Positions 6,443-12,670 of a stretch of 12,670 nucleotides of DNA are shown here, piece after piece (the stretch's first letter is position 1; every line of letters begins with the position of its first letter). The DNA is taken from positions 1-12,670 of the forward strand of contig JBCCMB010000076.1 of assembly GCA_039026555.1 (NCBI GenBank), in the 5' to 3' direction. This DNA is from JBCCMB01 sp039026555. GTDB taxonomy: Bacteria > Pseudomonadota > Alphaproteobacteria > Caulobacterales > Hyphomonadaceae. The position numbers and the translations under genes are program-made. The notes beneath the pieces were generated by a model. It was given only the letters and a program-made list of their open reading frames with translations. It was not told where the DNA came from and did not search any database.

Positions 6443-7749
6443 CAAAGAATGTATTTCGACAAATCATTATCGCCGACCAATTCGCCGAGCTTTTCGCGGA
6501 CATAATCGGCGGTCACGACAAAAGCTTCGCCCGATCGGTCGGGCGCGGTGAAGCTGACATCATCCAGCAAGCGCTCCAAAACGGTATGGAGGCGACGCGC
6601 GCCGATATTTTCCACCGTGTCGTTCACCTTCACGGCGAGGTCGGCGATCGTATCGATGGCGGCCTCTTCGAAACTCAGCTCCATGCCTTCCGCACCGATC
6701 AGCGCCACATACTGTTTAATCAGGCTAGCCTCGGGCTCGGTCAGGATACGACGGAAATCATCGCGAGTGAGCGCCGACAATTCCACACGGATCGGTAAAC
6801 GGCCCTGAAGTTCAGGTAATAGATCGGAAGGCTTGGCGACGTGAAACGCGCCCGATGCGATAAACAAGATGTAATCGGTCTTCACCGCGCCATGCTTGGT
6901 CGCGACCGTCGTGCCTTCAATCAGGGGCAATAGATCGCGCTGAACGCCCTCGCGCGAGACATCGGCCCCGCCGCGCTCGGATTTGGCGGCGACTTTGTCG
7001 ATCTCGTCCAAGAAGACGATGCCGTCCTCTTCGACGGTTTGGATCGCTTCGCGGACGATGGCGTCTTGATCCAACAATTTGTCGCTTTCTTCCTCGACCA
7101 GAGGTTTGTGCGCGTCTTTCACCGTGGTGCGCACAGATCTCGTTCGACCGCCCAGCGCCTTTCCGAACATATCGCCGAGATTAAGCACGCCCATGCCCAT
7201 GCCGGGCTGACCGGGGATATCCATGGCTTGAAAGGGCGAGGCGCTGTCGGCCAGCTCGACTTCGATCTCTTTGTCGTCCAACACGCCCGAGCGCAGCTTG
7301 GTGCGAAAACTGTCGCGCGTGCTTTCCTGCGCGCCCGGCCCGACAAGGGCGACAAGCACGCGCTCTTCCGCGGCCGCTTCGGCCTTGGCGGTCACTTCCT
7401 TGCGCTTGCGCTCGCGCACCATGCCGATGGCGGCTTCCACAAGGTCGCGGACGATTTGATCGACATCGCGGCCGACATAGCCGACTTCGGTAAACTTCGT
7501 CGCTTCCACTTTCAGAAAGGGCGCCTGCGCCAGTTTTGCGAGCCGCCGCGAAATCTCGGTTTTGCCGACGCCGGTCGGGCCAATCATCAAGATGTTTTTC
7601 GGCGTGACTTCTTCGCGCAGGGCCTCTGGCAATTGTTTGCGCCGCCAGCGATTGCGAAGAGCTAATGCGACGGCGCGTTTTGCGTCGGGCTGGCCGACGA
7701 TGAAGCGGTCGAGTTCGGATACAATTTCGCGCGGCGAAAATTCGGTCAT
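6442..7749 (-). CDS. hslU: ATP-dependent protease ATPase subunit HslU (ClpY)
   Basis: The AAA+ unfoldase that feeds substrates into the HslV peptidase. Length is 435 residues, typical of the family. Visible motifs are the N-terminal LDRFIVGQPDAKRAVALAL (13-31), Walker A GPTGVGKT (57-64), the pore loop GYVG (90-93), an intermediate I domain (about 110-225, charged and variable), Walker B IVFLDEID (244-251), a sensor-1 region around ASGAFH (298-303), LQGRLPIR (314-321) and sensor-2 GARRL (383-387). The C terminus LSKYIL matches the conserved tail that inserts into HslV to activate it. The gene lies downstream of hslV but is separated from it by a membrane protein gene, an unusual layout. The 24-base gap upstream contains no strong ribosome site. 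Confidence 0.97.
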   Translation of the reverse strand: MTEFSPREIVSELDRFIVGQPDAKRAVALALRNRWRRKQLPEALREEVTPKNILMIGPTGVGKTEISRRLAKLAQAPFLKVEATKFTEVGYVGRDVDQIVRDLVEAAIGMVRERKRKEVTAKAEAAAEERVLVALVGPGAQESTRDSFRTKLRSGVLDDKEIEVELADSASPFQAMDIPGQPGMGMGVLNLGDMFGKALGGRTRSVRTTVKDAHKPLVEEESDKLLDQDAIVREAIQTVEEDGIVFLDEIDKVAAKSERGGADVSREGVQRDLLPLIEGTTVATKHGAVKTDYILFIASGAFHVAKPSDLLPELQGRLPIRVELSALTRDDFRRILTEPEASLIKQYVALIGAEGMELSFEEAAIDTIADLAVKVNDTVENIGARRLHTVLERLLDDVSFTAPDRSGEAFVVTADYVREKLGELVGDNDLSKYIL

Positions 7750-7773
7750 GAGCGTTTATTTCTTGTGATCTGT

Positions 7774-8898
7774 TTACAAAGGTTCGGGCGGGAAAATCCG
7801 TTGCGCGAGCGGCGTTTCGGGAATCAGCTTCAAAACCGCGCGCCGCGCTGTGCGCCATCCCCCGCCGAGAAGAACGACGGATCCGCCGATGACCAGCAAC
7901 GGTCCCGCCACCATGCCGGCGCCGTCAACGCCCGCCGAGCGGAACAGTGTGATAATCGCGGCGGCGAAAGTAAGGAGCCCGGAGACGATCAAGGCGCGTC
8001 GGTTCAACGCCAAGGACGCAAAGCCGATTAGGATCAAAACCACTAGCATTATGACGGCTTGCCCGGTCGTGAATTCAAACGGTTCGCCGCCGACCAGCAT
8101 GCGTGCGCCGATCATAATCTGGGGCGCCGCCGCCATATGCAGCCAGAAGGCGTTGTCCGAATCGAGCGTGTGTCGCTCCGGATCCTTGCCGTCAAACCAG
8201 ACGCCGGCCGCTAAGGTGGCCAGTCCTGCGACCAGGATAAACACGCCGGCATACGCCTCGCCGCCGCCCAGCTTTGCGATCAAGGTGTAGAAGATGAACG
8301 CGCCGGAGACGGCGATCAAAAACATGGAGAATGGCAGACGAAACCGCGCATAGAAGGCGGCCATCGCCGCGACGCCGGCGACCAAGGTCCACAAATTCGC
8401 CGAGAGGATCGCACCGAACAGGCCGAACGCTTCAGGCTCTCTGGCGTCATCGCCCGCAATGCTAGACGCTAATTCATCCGCTACGTCCTCGCCCACTTGG
8501 GTAAAGGCGAATATGGCCGCGATCGACACCGCGCAGGCGTAGATGATCAGCGCCAAAGTCATGGACGGCAGAAGAAGCTTGCGACGTCCCGTGAAATACT
8601 CGGCCATCGCCCACGCGCCGCCGCCGACGACAAGGCATACAATCATCGCTGACATCTGAGGCGAGCGGCCCAGAGGCGCGAGCACGAAGGCCGCGGCGAC
8701 GGAAACGCCCAAGGTCAGCAATAAAATGCCGACCGACAAGAAGATGTCGTTCAGATTGGCGAGAAAGCGCAGGCTCTCCGCGTCGCTCGGCGCGCCGGGA
8801 TCGCCGCCCTTTGCGAGATAGTCCTGCAGCGCTTTTGCTTGTTCATCTGTGACCAAGCCGTCCTGAACGGCCTTTTCCAGCGCATCGCGTTCAGACAT
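7774..8898 (-). CDS. Polytopic membrane protein, DUF2157-like, between hslV and hslU
   Basis: A 374-residue protein with a soluble, helical N-terminal region (1-48) containing LEKAVQDGLVTDEQAKALQD (8-27), a 'G-[LI]-[IV]-T-x-E-Q' element like that opening DUF2157 membrane proteins. About nine to ten hydrophobic helices follow, at roughly 51-75, 81-101, 108-131, 160-182, 188-208, 214-234, 279-297, 301-319 and 327-347, with a possible weaker one near 252-270. The function is unknown. The start at 8898 is well supported: GGAGG at 8909-8905 on the minus strand lies six bases upstream, and the ATG overlaps the hslV stop by eight bases; a longer in-frame form would lie entirely inside hslV. Composition resembles its neighbours, so there is no sign of recent transfer. 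Confidence 0.8.
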   Translation of the reverse strand: MSERDALEKAVQDGLVTDEQAKALQDYLAKGGDPGAPSDAESLRFLANLNDIFLSVGILLLTLGVSVAAAFVLAPLGRSPQMSAMIVCLVVGGGAWAMAEYFTGRRKLLLPSMTLALIIYACAVSIAAIFAFTQVGEDVADELASSIAGDDAREPEAFGLFGAILSANLWTLVAGVAAMAAFYARFRLPFSMFLIAVSGAFIFYTLIAKLGGGEAYAGVFILVAGLATLAAGVWFDGKDPERHTLDSDNAFWLHMAAAPQIMIGARMLVGGEPFEFTTGQAVIMLVVLILIGFASLALNRRALIVSGLLTFAAAIITLFRSAGVDGAGMVAGPLLVIGGSVVLLGGGWRTARRAVLKLIPETPLAQRIFPPEPL

Positions 8899-9448
8899 CC
8901 AGCGCCTCCACCGTGAAGCTCGAATTGGTATAGACGCAGATGTCGGACGCGATTTCCATCGCTTTACGGGCCAACACTTCTGCGTCGTCCTCATAGTCAT
9001 AGAGCGCACGTGCTGCAGATAGGGCGTAATTTCCGCCGGAGCCTATCGCCGCGACATTGTGCTCAGGCTGCAAGACATCTCCTCGGCCGGTGATGACCAG
9101 CGTGTCGACCGCATCGCCGACGATCAGCATGGCCTCCAAATTGCGCAGATATTTGTCGGTCCGCCAGTCCTTCGCCAGCTCGACGGCCGCGCGCTGCAAT
9201 TGCCCAGGAAAACGCTCCAATTGCGTTTCGAGGCGCTCAAACAAAGCGAATGCGTCGGCGGTGGCGCCTGCGAAGCCCGCAACGATTTTGCCGCCCTCTC
9301 CAACGCGGCGAACTTTTCGCGCATTGCCTTTCATCACGGTGTCGCCAATCGACACTTGGCCGTCGCCGATCACCACCAGGCGGTTGGGCTTTCGAACGGC
9401 GAGTATGGTCGTGCCATGCCAGGGTGGATTATTGGTGTCCGCGCTCAA
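8891..9448 (-). CDS. hslV: ATP-dependent protease peptidase subunit HslV (ClpQ), probable TTG start
   Basis: The threonine peptidase of the HslUV proteasome-like complex. The predicted protein is 185 residues; an N-terminal propeptide of about 12 residues (ending PWHG) would be removed to expose the catalytic Thr 13 in HGTTILAVRK. The Lys 28 and Lys 33 positions of E. coli HslV correspond to Lys 40 (VMKGN) and Lys 45 (RKVRR). GDGQVSIG (28-35), FAGATADAF (59-67), ELAKDWRTD (90-98), AIGSGGNYA (134-142) and DICVYTN (169-175) are all conserved HslV blocks. I chose TTG 9448 because an AGGAGGAGA ribosome site lies just upstream; in-frame ATGs at 9475 and 9466 would translate that site into an Arg-rich stretch. 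The stop overlaps the start of the downstream membrane gene. Confidence 0.93.
   Translation of the reverse strand: MSADTNNPPWHGTTILAVRKPNRLVVIGDGQVSIGDTVMKGNARKVRRVGEGGKIVAGFAGATADAFALFERLETQLERFPGQLQRAAVELAKDWRTDKYLRNLEAMLIVGDAVDTLVITGRGDVLQPEHNVAAIGSGGNYALSAARALYDYEDDAEVLARKAMEIASDICVYTNSSFTVEALDV
8905..8909 (-). promoter_or_regulatory. Strong ribosome binding site fixing the start at 8898
   Basis: GGAGG on the minus strand, six bases before the ATG at 8898, inside the last codons of hslV. It decides the start of the membrane protein gene against longer in-frame candidates within hslV. Confidence 0.75.
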
Positions 9449-9456
9449 TCCCCGTC

Positions 9457-9465
9457 TCCTCCTCA
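9457..9465 (-). promoter_or_regulatory. Strong Shine-Dalgarno of hslV, deciding the TTG start
   Basis: On the minus strand AGGAGGAGA is followed by a short GC-rich spacer and TTG at 9448-9446. The purine run is a near-perfect anti-16S complement at a normal spacing to the TTG, and it would lie inside the coding region if either upstream ATG were used. Confidence 0.7.
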
Positions 9466-9528
9466 TCCCCCGCATGTCTCAGCCAAGAGTTGGACGAGCG
9501 GGCGGCGCGGATCAAGGGCGGGGACAAT

Positions 9529-11595
9529 TTATGCCGCAGCGATAAACTTCAAATCTGGACGCCAAGCATGGAGGAAGGACAAGAATTCTTCGCGCGGGAG
9601 GGGAGGCGAGAAATAGTATCCTTGGCCCACCGTGCAGGCGCGTCGACGCAGAAAGTCCGCCTGCGCCGCGGTTTCCACGCCCTCGGCGACGGTTTCCTGC
9701 CCGAGCGTTTCGGCCATGGCGAGGATCATCTCGACAATCGCGGGCGCGTGAGGGTCTTCAGATAAGGCGCGAACAAACTGTTGATCGATTTTGAACACGT
9801 CGAACGGCAAGCGGGTAACCGTTGTGAAATTGGAATGCCCGGTCCCGAAATCATCAATCGATAGGCGCACGCCTTTGGCTCTTAGCGGCCGCATAATACG
9901 CGTAACGCGCTCCGGGTCGTTGATCGCCGCGCTTTCCGTTACTTCCAGTTCGAGCAATTCCGGGTTCAGCCCCGTATCTTCGAGCGCCTCAAAAACCGAC
10001 GGAATAAAGTCTGGGTCCTGAAATTGAAGCGGAGACACATTAACAGCCACGCGGCAGGTGCGCTCGCCTCGATTCCATTCTGCGGCCGCTTCGCACGCGT
10101 CGCGAAGAACGCCGATCCCGAGTTTCGAGATTAGGCCCATTTCTTCGGCTTTAGGAATAAACACGCCCGGCGACACCACCGACCCGTCAGGGCGACGCCA
10201 GCGCGCCAATGCTTCGGCGCCCACGATTTCCCCGGTTTCCAACGCCACCTTCGGTTGGAAAACTGCAATGAACTCGCCCAATTCGACGCCGGCGCGCAAA
10301 TCTTCTTCGAGCCGGGCTTTCGTCTCCAGCTCCATCAGCAGTGTTTCATCGTAGAACGCGACGCGCCCCGAGTTTTGTTTTTTGGCGTGCTTCAGCGCCA
10401 ACTCGCCCAGTTTGAGAAGCTCTGCGGCCGTATTGGCGTCCTGCGGCGCCGCCGCGCCGCCGAAGGATGCGCTAAGGCGCATTGATCGGCCTTCAACCTC
10501 AATCGGCTGAGACAGCGCGGCGCCCATCAATTGCGCGATTCTGTCTGCGTTCTCTTGGACGTCGTCGGGAATAACGAACCCAAACTGATCTGCGCCGATG
10601 CAGGCCAAAAACGTGGGCGCGGTTTCAAACTTTGCGGTCCGAACTGTACGATCCGCAGCGCGGATCGCCGCGCGCATTTTGCTGGCCACTTTCTCCAAGA
10701 CTTCGTCGCCGCCGCGAGGGCCGACCAGCTCGTTCACTTTTCGGAACCCGTCGAGATCGGCGATTAAGACGATAACTGGCGTTTGCCGCTTTAAATGCGC
10801 ATCAAGGGCGGACATGAACCGGACGCGATTGGGGAGCTTGGTCGTTGGGTCGCGCAAGGCGAGCGTACGCGCGTGTGAGTAAGCCTTGTCGAACTCGCCG
10901 CCCATAACGGACAGCGCGGCTCTCAAATCTGGGTCTGCGGTTGGGTTTATGTCTGCAAAAGCGCGGGCGGCGCGGCCGGGTTTGGCCTTTTTGACCGCGT
11001 CCAGGATGGGCGCCGTCGGGGGCTGGAGCGCGCGCGCCATTAGGACAAGGCCTGGCGTGAGCAAGACAATCGACAAGAGCGTTAGCCCGAAATGCGTGAT
11101 GGGGCTGGATCCGGCTTGCTTGAAGTTTGAGTGCTGAGCGCGGATCATGACCGAGCCCAAAACGTCTCCGCCGAAATTGATGCTCAAAGATCCCAGCGAA
11201 TACCCGTCTCCGGACCATGTTCCCGTCCCGCCGCTTGCAAGGTTCTGGGCGATTTCGGTGCCGGCCAGTTGCGCGCCGTCGCCCGCCGTCGCCAGCACCT
11301 CCCCGTTTGGGCCGAAGATGACGACCGCATCAAACGCAGGATCGCGCGAGATCAGTTCGGCGCTTTGGTTGAGGCCGCTTTGATCTCCTGACGCCATATA
11401 TTTGGACGTCATGCGGACAAACCCGTCAGCGGCGCGCAGCACGATGTGTTCGGCGCGTTCGCGCACTTCCGCCTTTTGCTGCATGTAATGACCGATCCAC
11501 GGCCCGACCGACGCCAAAGCCGCAGCGACGCAAACAAGGATTGCGATCTTGCCCGAAAGACCCAATCTGGCTGGTGCGCGCCGGTTTTGCGGCAT
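9529..11595 (-). CDS. Membrane-anchored sensor with degenerate GGDEF and intact EAL domains (probable c-di-GMP phosphodiesterase)
   Basis: A 688-residue protein. It has an N-terminal membrane helix (about 16-35), a periplasmic region of about 130 residues (36-165; Cache/CHASE-like by layout, unproven), a second helix (about 167-188), a GGDEF-type domain (about 245-415) and an EAL domain (about 430-680). The cyclase signature is replaced by GADQF (334-338), and no RxxD inhibitory site precedes it, so cyclase activity is unlikely. The EAL domain looks active: EALARW (461-466), Asn 519, EVTE (551-554), DDFGTG (581-586), Lys 602, Glu 638 in AEGVE and Gln 658 in GQGY are all present. It should hydrolyse c-di-GMP to pGpG, perhaps with the degenerate domain as a GTP sensor. 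ATG 11595 is preferred over an in-frame GTG at 11634, which lacks a ribosome site. It is divergent from hisB and precedes hslV. Confidence 0.9.
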   Translation of the reverse strand: MPQNRRAPARLGLSGKIAILVCVAAALASVGPWIGHYMQQKAEVRERAEHIVLRAADGFVRMTSKYMASGDQSGLNQSAELISRDPAFDAVVIFGPNGEVLATAGDGAQLAGTEIAQNLASGGTGTWSGDGYSLGSLSINFGGDVLGSVMIRAQHSNFKQAGSSPITHFGLTLLSIVLLTPGLVLMARALQPPTAPILDAVKKAKPGRAARAFADINPTADPDLRAALSVMGGEFDKAYSHARTLALRDPTTKLPNRVRFMSALDAHLKRQTPVIVLIADLDGFRKVNELVGPRGGDEVLEKVASKMRAAIRAADRTVRTAKFETAPTFLACIGADQFGFVIPDDVQENADRIAQLMGAALSQPIEVEGRSMRLSASFGGAAAPQDANTAAELLKLGELALKHAKKQNSGRVAFYDETLLMELETKARLEEDLRAGVELGEFIAVFQPKVALETGEIVGAEALARWRRPDGSVVSPGVFIPKAEEMGLISKLGIGVLRDACEAAAEWNRGERTCRVAVNVSPLQFQDPDFIPSVFEALEDTGLNPELLELEVTESAAINDPERVTRIMRPLRAKGVRLSIDDFGTGHSNFTTVTRLPFDVFKIDQQFVRALSEDPHAPAIVEMILAMAETLGQETVAEGVETAAQADFLRRRACTVGQGYYFSPPLPREEFLSFLHAWRPDLKFIAAA

Positions 11596-11738
11596 AAGTG
11601 AACAACCCCGATCCGCCTGTAGGTGACAAATCACCCAGGCCGGCTATATGCATCGGGTTTGGCGTTTAGGCGCCCGCAACCCATTCGCGCTAGTATGACG
11701 ACCAGTCCACGAAGACTGAGTTAACGCCGAGACATCAA
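11596..11738. other. Divergent intergenic spacer between the EAL gene and hisB
   Basis: A 143-base gap with no supported ORF; it must carry the hisB promoter and probably that of the EAL gene. I see TTGGCG at 11659-11664 and TAGTAT at 11691-11696 as isolated box-like sequences, but their spacing (26 bases) does not fit one promoter. A perfect short inverted repeat lies at 11622-11635. Confidence 0.5.
11622..11635. repeat. Short perfect inverted repeat, possible operator
   Basis: GGTGA (11622-11626) and TCACC (11631-11635) flank the 4-base spacer CAAA. It lies in the hisB/EAL divergent spacer, 27 bases upstream of the EAL gene start, where a repressor or activator could act. The half-site spacing differs from CRP or FNR sites. 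No regulator can be named. Confidence 0.35.
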
Positions 11739-12344
11739 ATGGCCGATAAAAACCGGCGCGCGGAGCGCGTTCGAGAAACCAAAGAAACCCGTATTCGCGT
11801 CGAAATCGACGTGGATGGAACGGGCCGCGCGGATATTTCGACGGGGATCGGATTTTTCGACCATATGCTGGAGAGCCTGACAAAGCACGCCGCGATGGAC
11901 ATTACGATCGAGGCCAAGGGCGATCTTCACATCGACATGCACCATACGATGGAGGATGTCGGTATTGTGCTCGGCGAAGCGTTCAAAGCGGCCGCTACAG
12001 GCGAAACAGGCGGATATGGCGGCGTGACGCGGTTTGCGCAGGCCTATATCCCGATGGACGAAACCCTGTCGCGCGCCGCTGTCGATTTGTGCAATCGGCC
12101 GTATCTCGTTTGGAAGGTTGAGTTTACCCGCGACAAGGTCGGCGAGGTCGATACGGAATTGTTCAAGGAGTTCTTCCACGCCTTCGCAATGAACGCCGGC
12201 GCTTGCCTGCACATAGAATTGCTGTACGGCGTTAACTCCCACCACATTGCGGAAAGCTGTTTCAAGGCGATGGCCCGAGCGCTTCGCGTCGCCGTTGCTC
12301 CGGATGATCGGCTAGGCATGGCGTCCACCAAGGGCGCACTTTAG
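11739..12344 (+). CDS. hisB: Imidazoleglycerol-phosphate dehydratase
   Basis: Predicted to dehydrate imidazole-glycerol phosphate to imidazole-acetol phosphate in histidine synthesis; a Mn-dependent oligomeric enzyme. The 201-residue length is that of the stand-alone dehydratase, without the phosphatase domain fused in enterobacterial HisB. Motifs are STGIGFFDHML (34-44), the metal-binding DLHIDMHHTMEDVGI (62-76), RPYLVW (120-125), NSHHIAESCFKA (166-177) with the second His cluster, and the C-terminal STKG (196-199). ATG 11739 is used, with only a weak GAG-type ribosome site upstream. It stands next to hslVU as in many Alphaproteobacteria, but is transcribed away from it, and no other his gene follows in the window. 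Its stop overlaps the convergent stop at 12341. Confidence 0.97.
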   Translation: MADKNRRAERVRETKETRIRVEIDVDGTGRADISTGIGFFDHMLESLTKHAAMDITIEAKGDLHIDMHHTMEDVGIVLGEAFKAAATGETGGYGGVTRFAQAYIPMDETLSRAAVDLCNRPYLVWKVEFTRDKVGEVDTELFKEFFHAFAMNAGACLHIELLYGVNSHHIAESCFKAMARALRVAVAPDDRLGMASTKGAL

Positions 12345-12670
12345 CGAAGATCGATTTTTTCAGCGGCCACGGTCTTTGCGCCAAGCGCGCTGTTTGTGAG
12401 CCATTCTCGTAGCGCATCATCCCATGTGGGAATTCTCTCGCAGATAAAATGGTGGAATTCCGACTCGGTCGTGATGGCCGGCGCGCGTGTCATAGTCTTG
12501 AGATGCGCGCCCGAGGCCGCGTAACGCTTCATCGCCGCCGGCGTGTCCCAGACCGACAGCGAAAAATGAAGGCCGTGGCGTATGGCGACGGCTGCGTGCA
12601 AATTGCCGTCGGCTTTGCGCGCTTGGCGAAGCGATAAAAACGCTCGGACCTGAAATTCCGCCAACTTCAA
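12341..12670 (-). CDS. ABM/DUF3291-like protein, N terminus beyond the window
   Basis: The frame is open to the right edge and stops at TAA (12343-12341); 109 residues are visible and the true start is outside. The segment shows GNLHAAVAIRH, then HFSLSVWDTPAAMKRYAASGAH and a P-x-W-D-x-A-L-R-E-W element near the end. A pattern of 'R....f...a.GN...a..R......lt.W.....M..y..sGaH..aM' is shared by small ferredoxin-fold proteins of the antibiotic-biosynthesis-monooxygenase superfamily, including DUF3291 and spheroidene-monooxygenase-like proteins. I cannot say whether it is an enzyme; no cofactor motif is visible. It converges with hisB with a four-base overlap. Confidence 0.6.
   Translation of the reverse strand: MKLAEFQVRAFLSLRQARKADGNLHAAVAIRHGLHFSLSVWDTPAAMKRYAASGAHLKTMTRAPAITTESEFHHFICERIPTWDDALREWLTNSALGAKTVAAEKIDLR

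Noticed and set aside
7039..7665. Plus-strand open frame of 208 codons opposite hslU
   Set aside because: His/Arg/Phe-rich translation with no motif, fully antisense to a well-conserved AAA+ gene.
9452..9475. ATG 9475 or 9466 as the start of hslV
   Set aside because: They would place the strong AGGAGGAGA ribosome site inside the coding sequence; the TTG at 9448 fits the site and the usual propeptide length better.
10699..10716. GGDEV at residues 295-299 of the EAL protein as the diguanylate cyclase signature
   Set aside because: By position this is the helix that normally reads 'hGGD-x-lL' after the metal-binding Asp; the true signature site is GADQF at 334-338.
11596..11634. GTG 11634 as the start of the EAL protein
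   Set aside because: No ribosome site precedes it and the added residues show no conserved character; ATG 11595 starts directly before the basic n-region and first membrane helix.
11622..11635. The palindrome before the EAL gene as a CRP/FNR site
   Set aside because: TGA and TCA cores are separated by 4 bases here, whereas CRP and FNR sites have 6 between these cores.
12430..12458. Repeated GGAATTC (around 12430 and 12452) as a mobile-element or attachment-site repeat
   Set aside because: Two 7-base copies around a palindromic hexamer within a coding gene; no element, integrase or duplication is associated.
1..12670. CRISPR array, tRNA/rRNA genes, insertion sequences, toxin-antitoxin or defence genes
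   Set aside because: Both strands were read through; virtually all DNA is taken by recognisable core genes and no such signature was seen.

Overview
The window is GC-rich, densely coding alphaproteobacterial chromosome, with no mobile element, CRISPR array, tRNA or rRNA that I can see. The evidence for Alphaproteobacteria is gene content and order: the tail of a PPSR-type (DUF299) regulator, then maf, aroE, coaE, dnaQ, with secB facing them, then a Tim44-like (TimA) gene, mltA and an Smr gene, and an hslVU locus next to hisB. A Caulobacterales/Hyphomonadaceae-like genome fits best, but I cannot name a genus. In Caulobacter crescentus the DUF299 gene lies beside the replication origin, so the left edge may be origin-proximal.

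Left block (1-2877, + strand): four genes joined by three successive 4-base ATGA overlaps (PPSR/maf, maf/aroE, aroE/coaE), then dnaQ five codons' distance or less downstream. The products cover PEP/pyruvate regulation, nucleotide or dNTP housekeeping, shikimate synthesis, CoA synthesis and replication proofreading. secB (- strand) meets dnaQ tail to tail with an 11-base overlap.

Middle block (3395-5917): a 152-base divergent spacer holds a plausible sigma70-type promoter for timA-mltA-smr. mltA starts inside timA, and smr starts on the mltA stop codon. This is an envelope and nucleic-acid housekeeping operon.

Right block (5921-11595, - strand; read right to left): a membrane-anchored sensor protein with a degenerate GGDEF domain and an intact EAL domain, then hslV, a polytopic membrane protein, hslU and a small two-helix membrane protein. 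The last four are tightly packed: the membrane gene starts within the hslV stop region, and the small membrane gene starts on the hslU stop as TGATG. The usual hslV-hslU pair is therefore split and flanked by membrane proteins. hisB diverges from the EAL gene and meets, stop on stop, a partial ABM/DUF3291-like gene that runs off the right edge.

Most of this is conserved core genome. I found no convincing new defence, mobile or biosynthetic system. The observations most worth checking are the split hslVU locus with its two unrecognised membrane partners, the MltA lipoprotein with Asp after its lipidated Cys, the TTG start of hslV, and the possible origin-proximal location.
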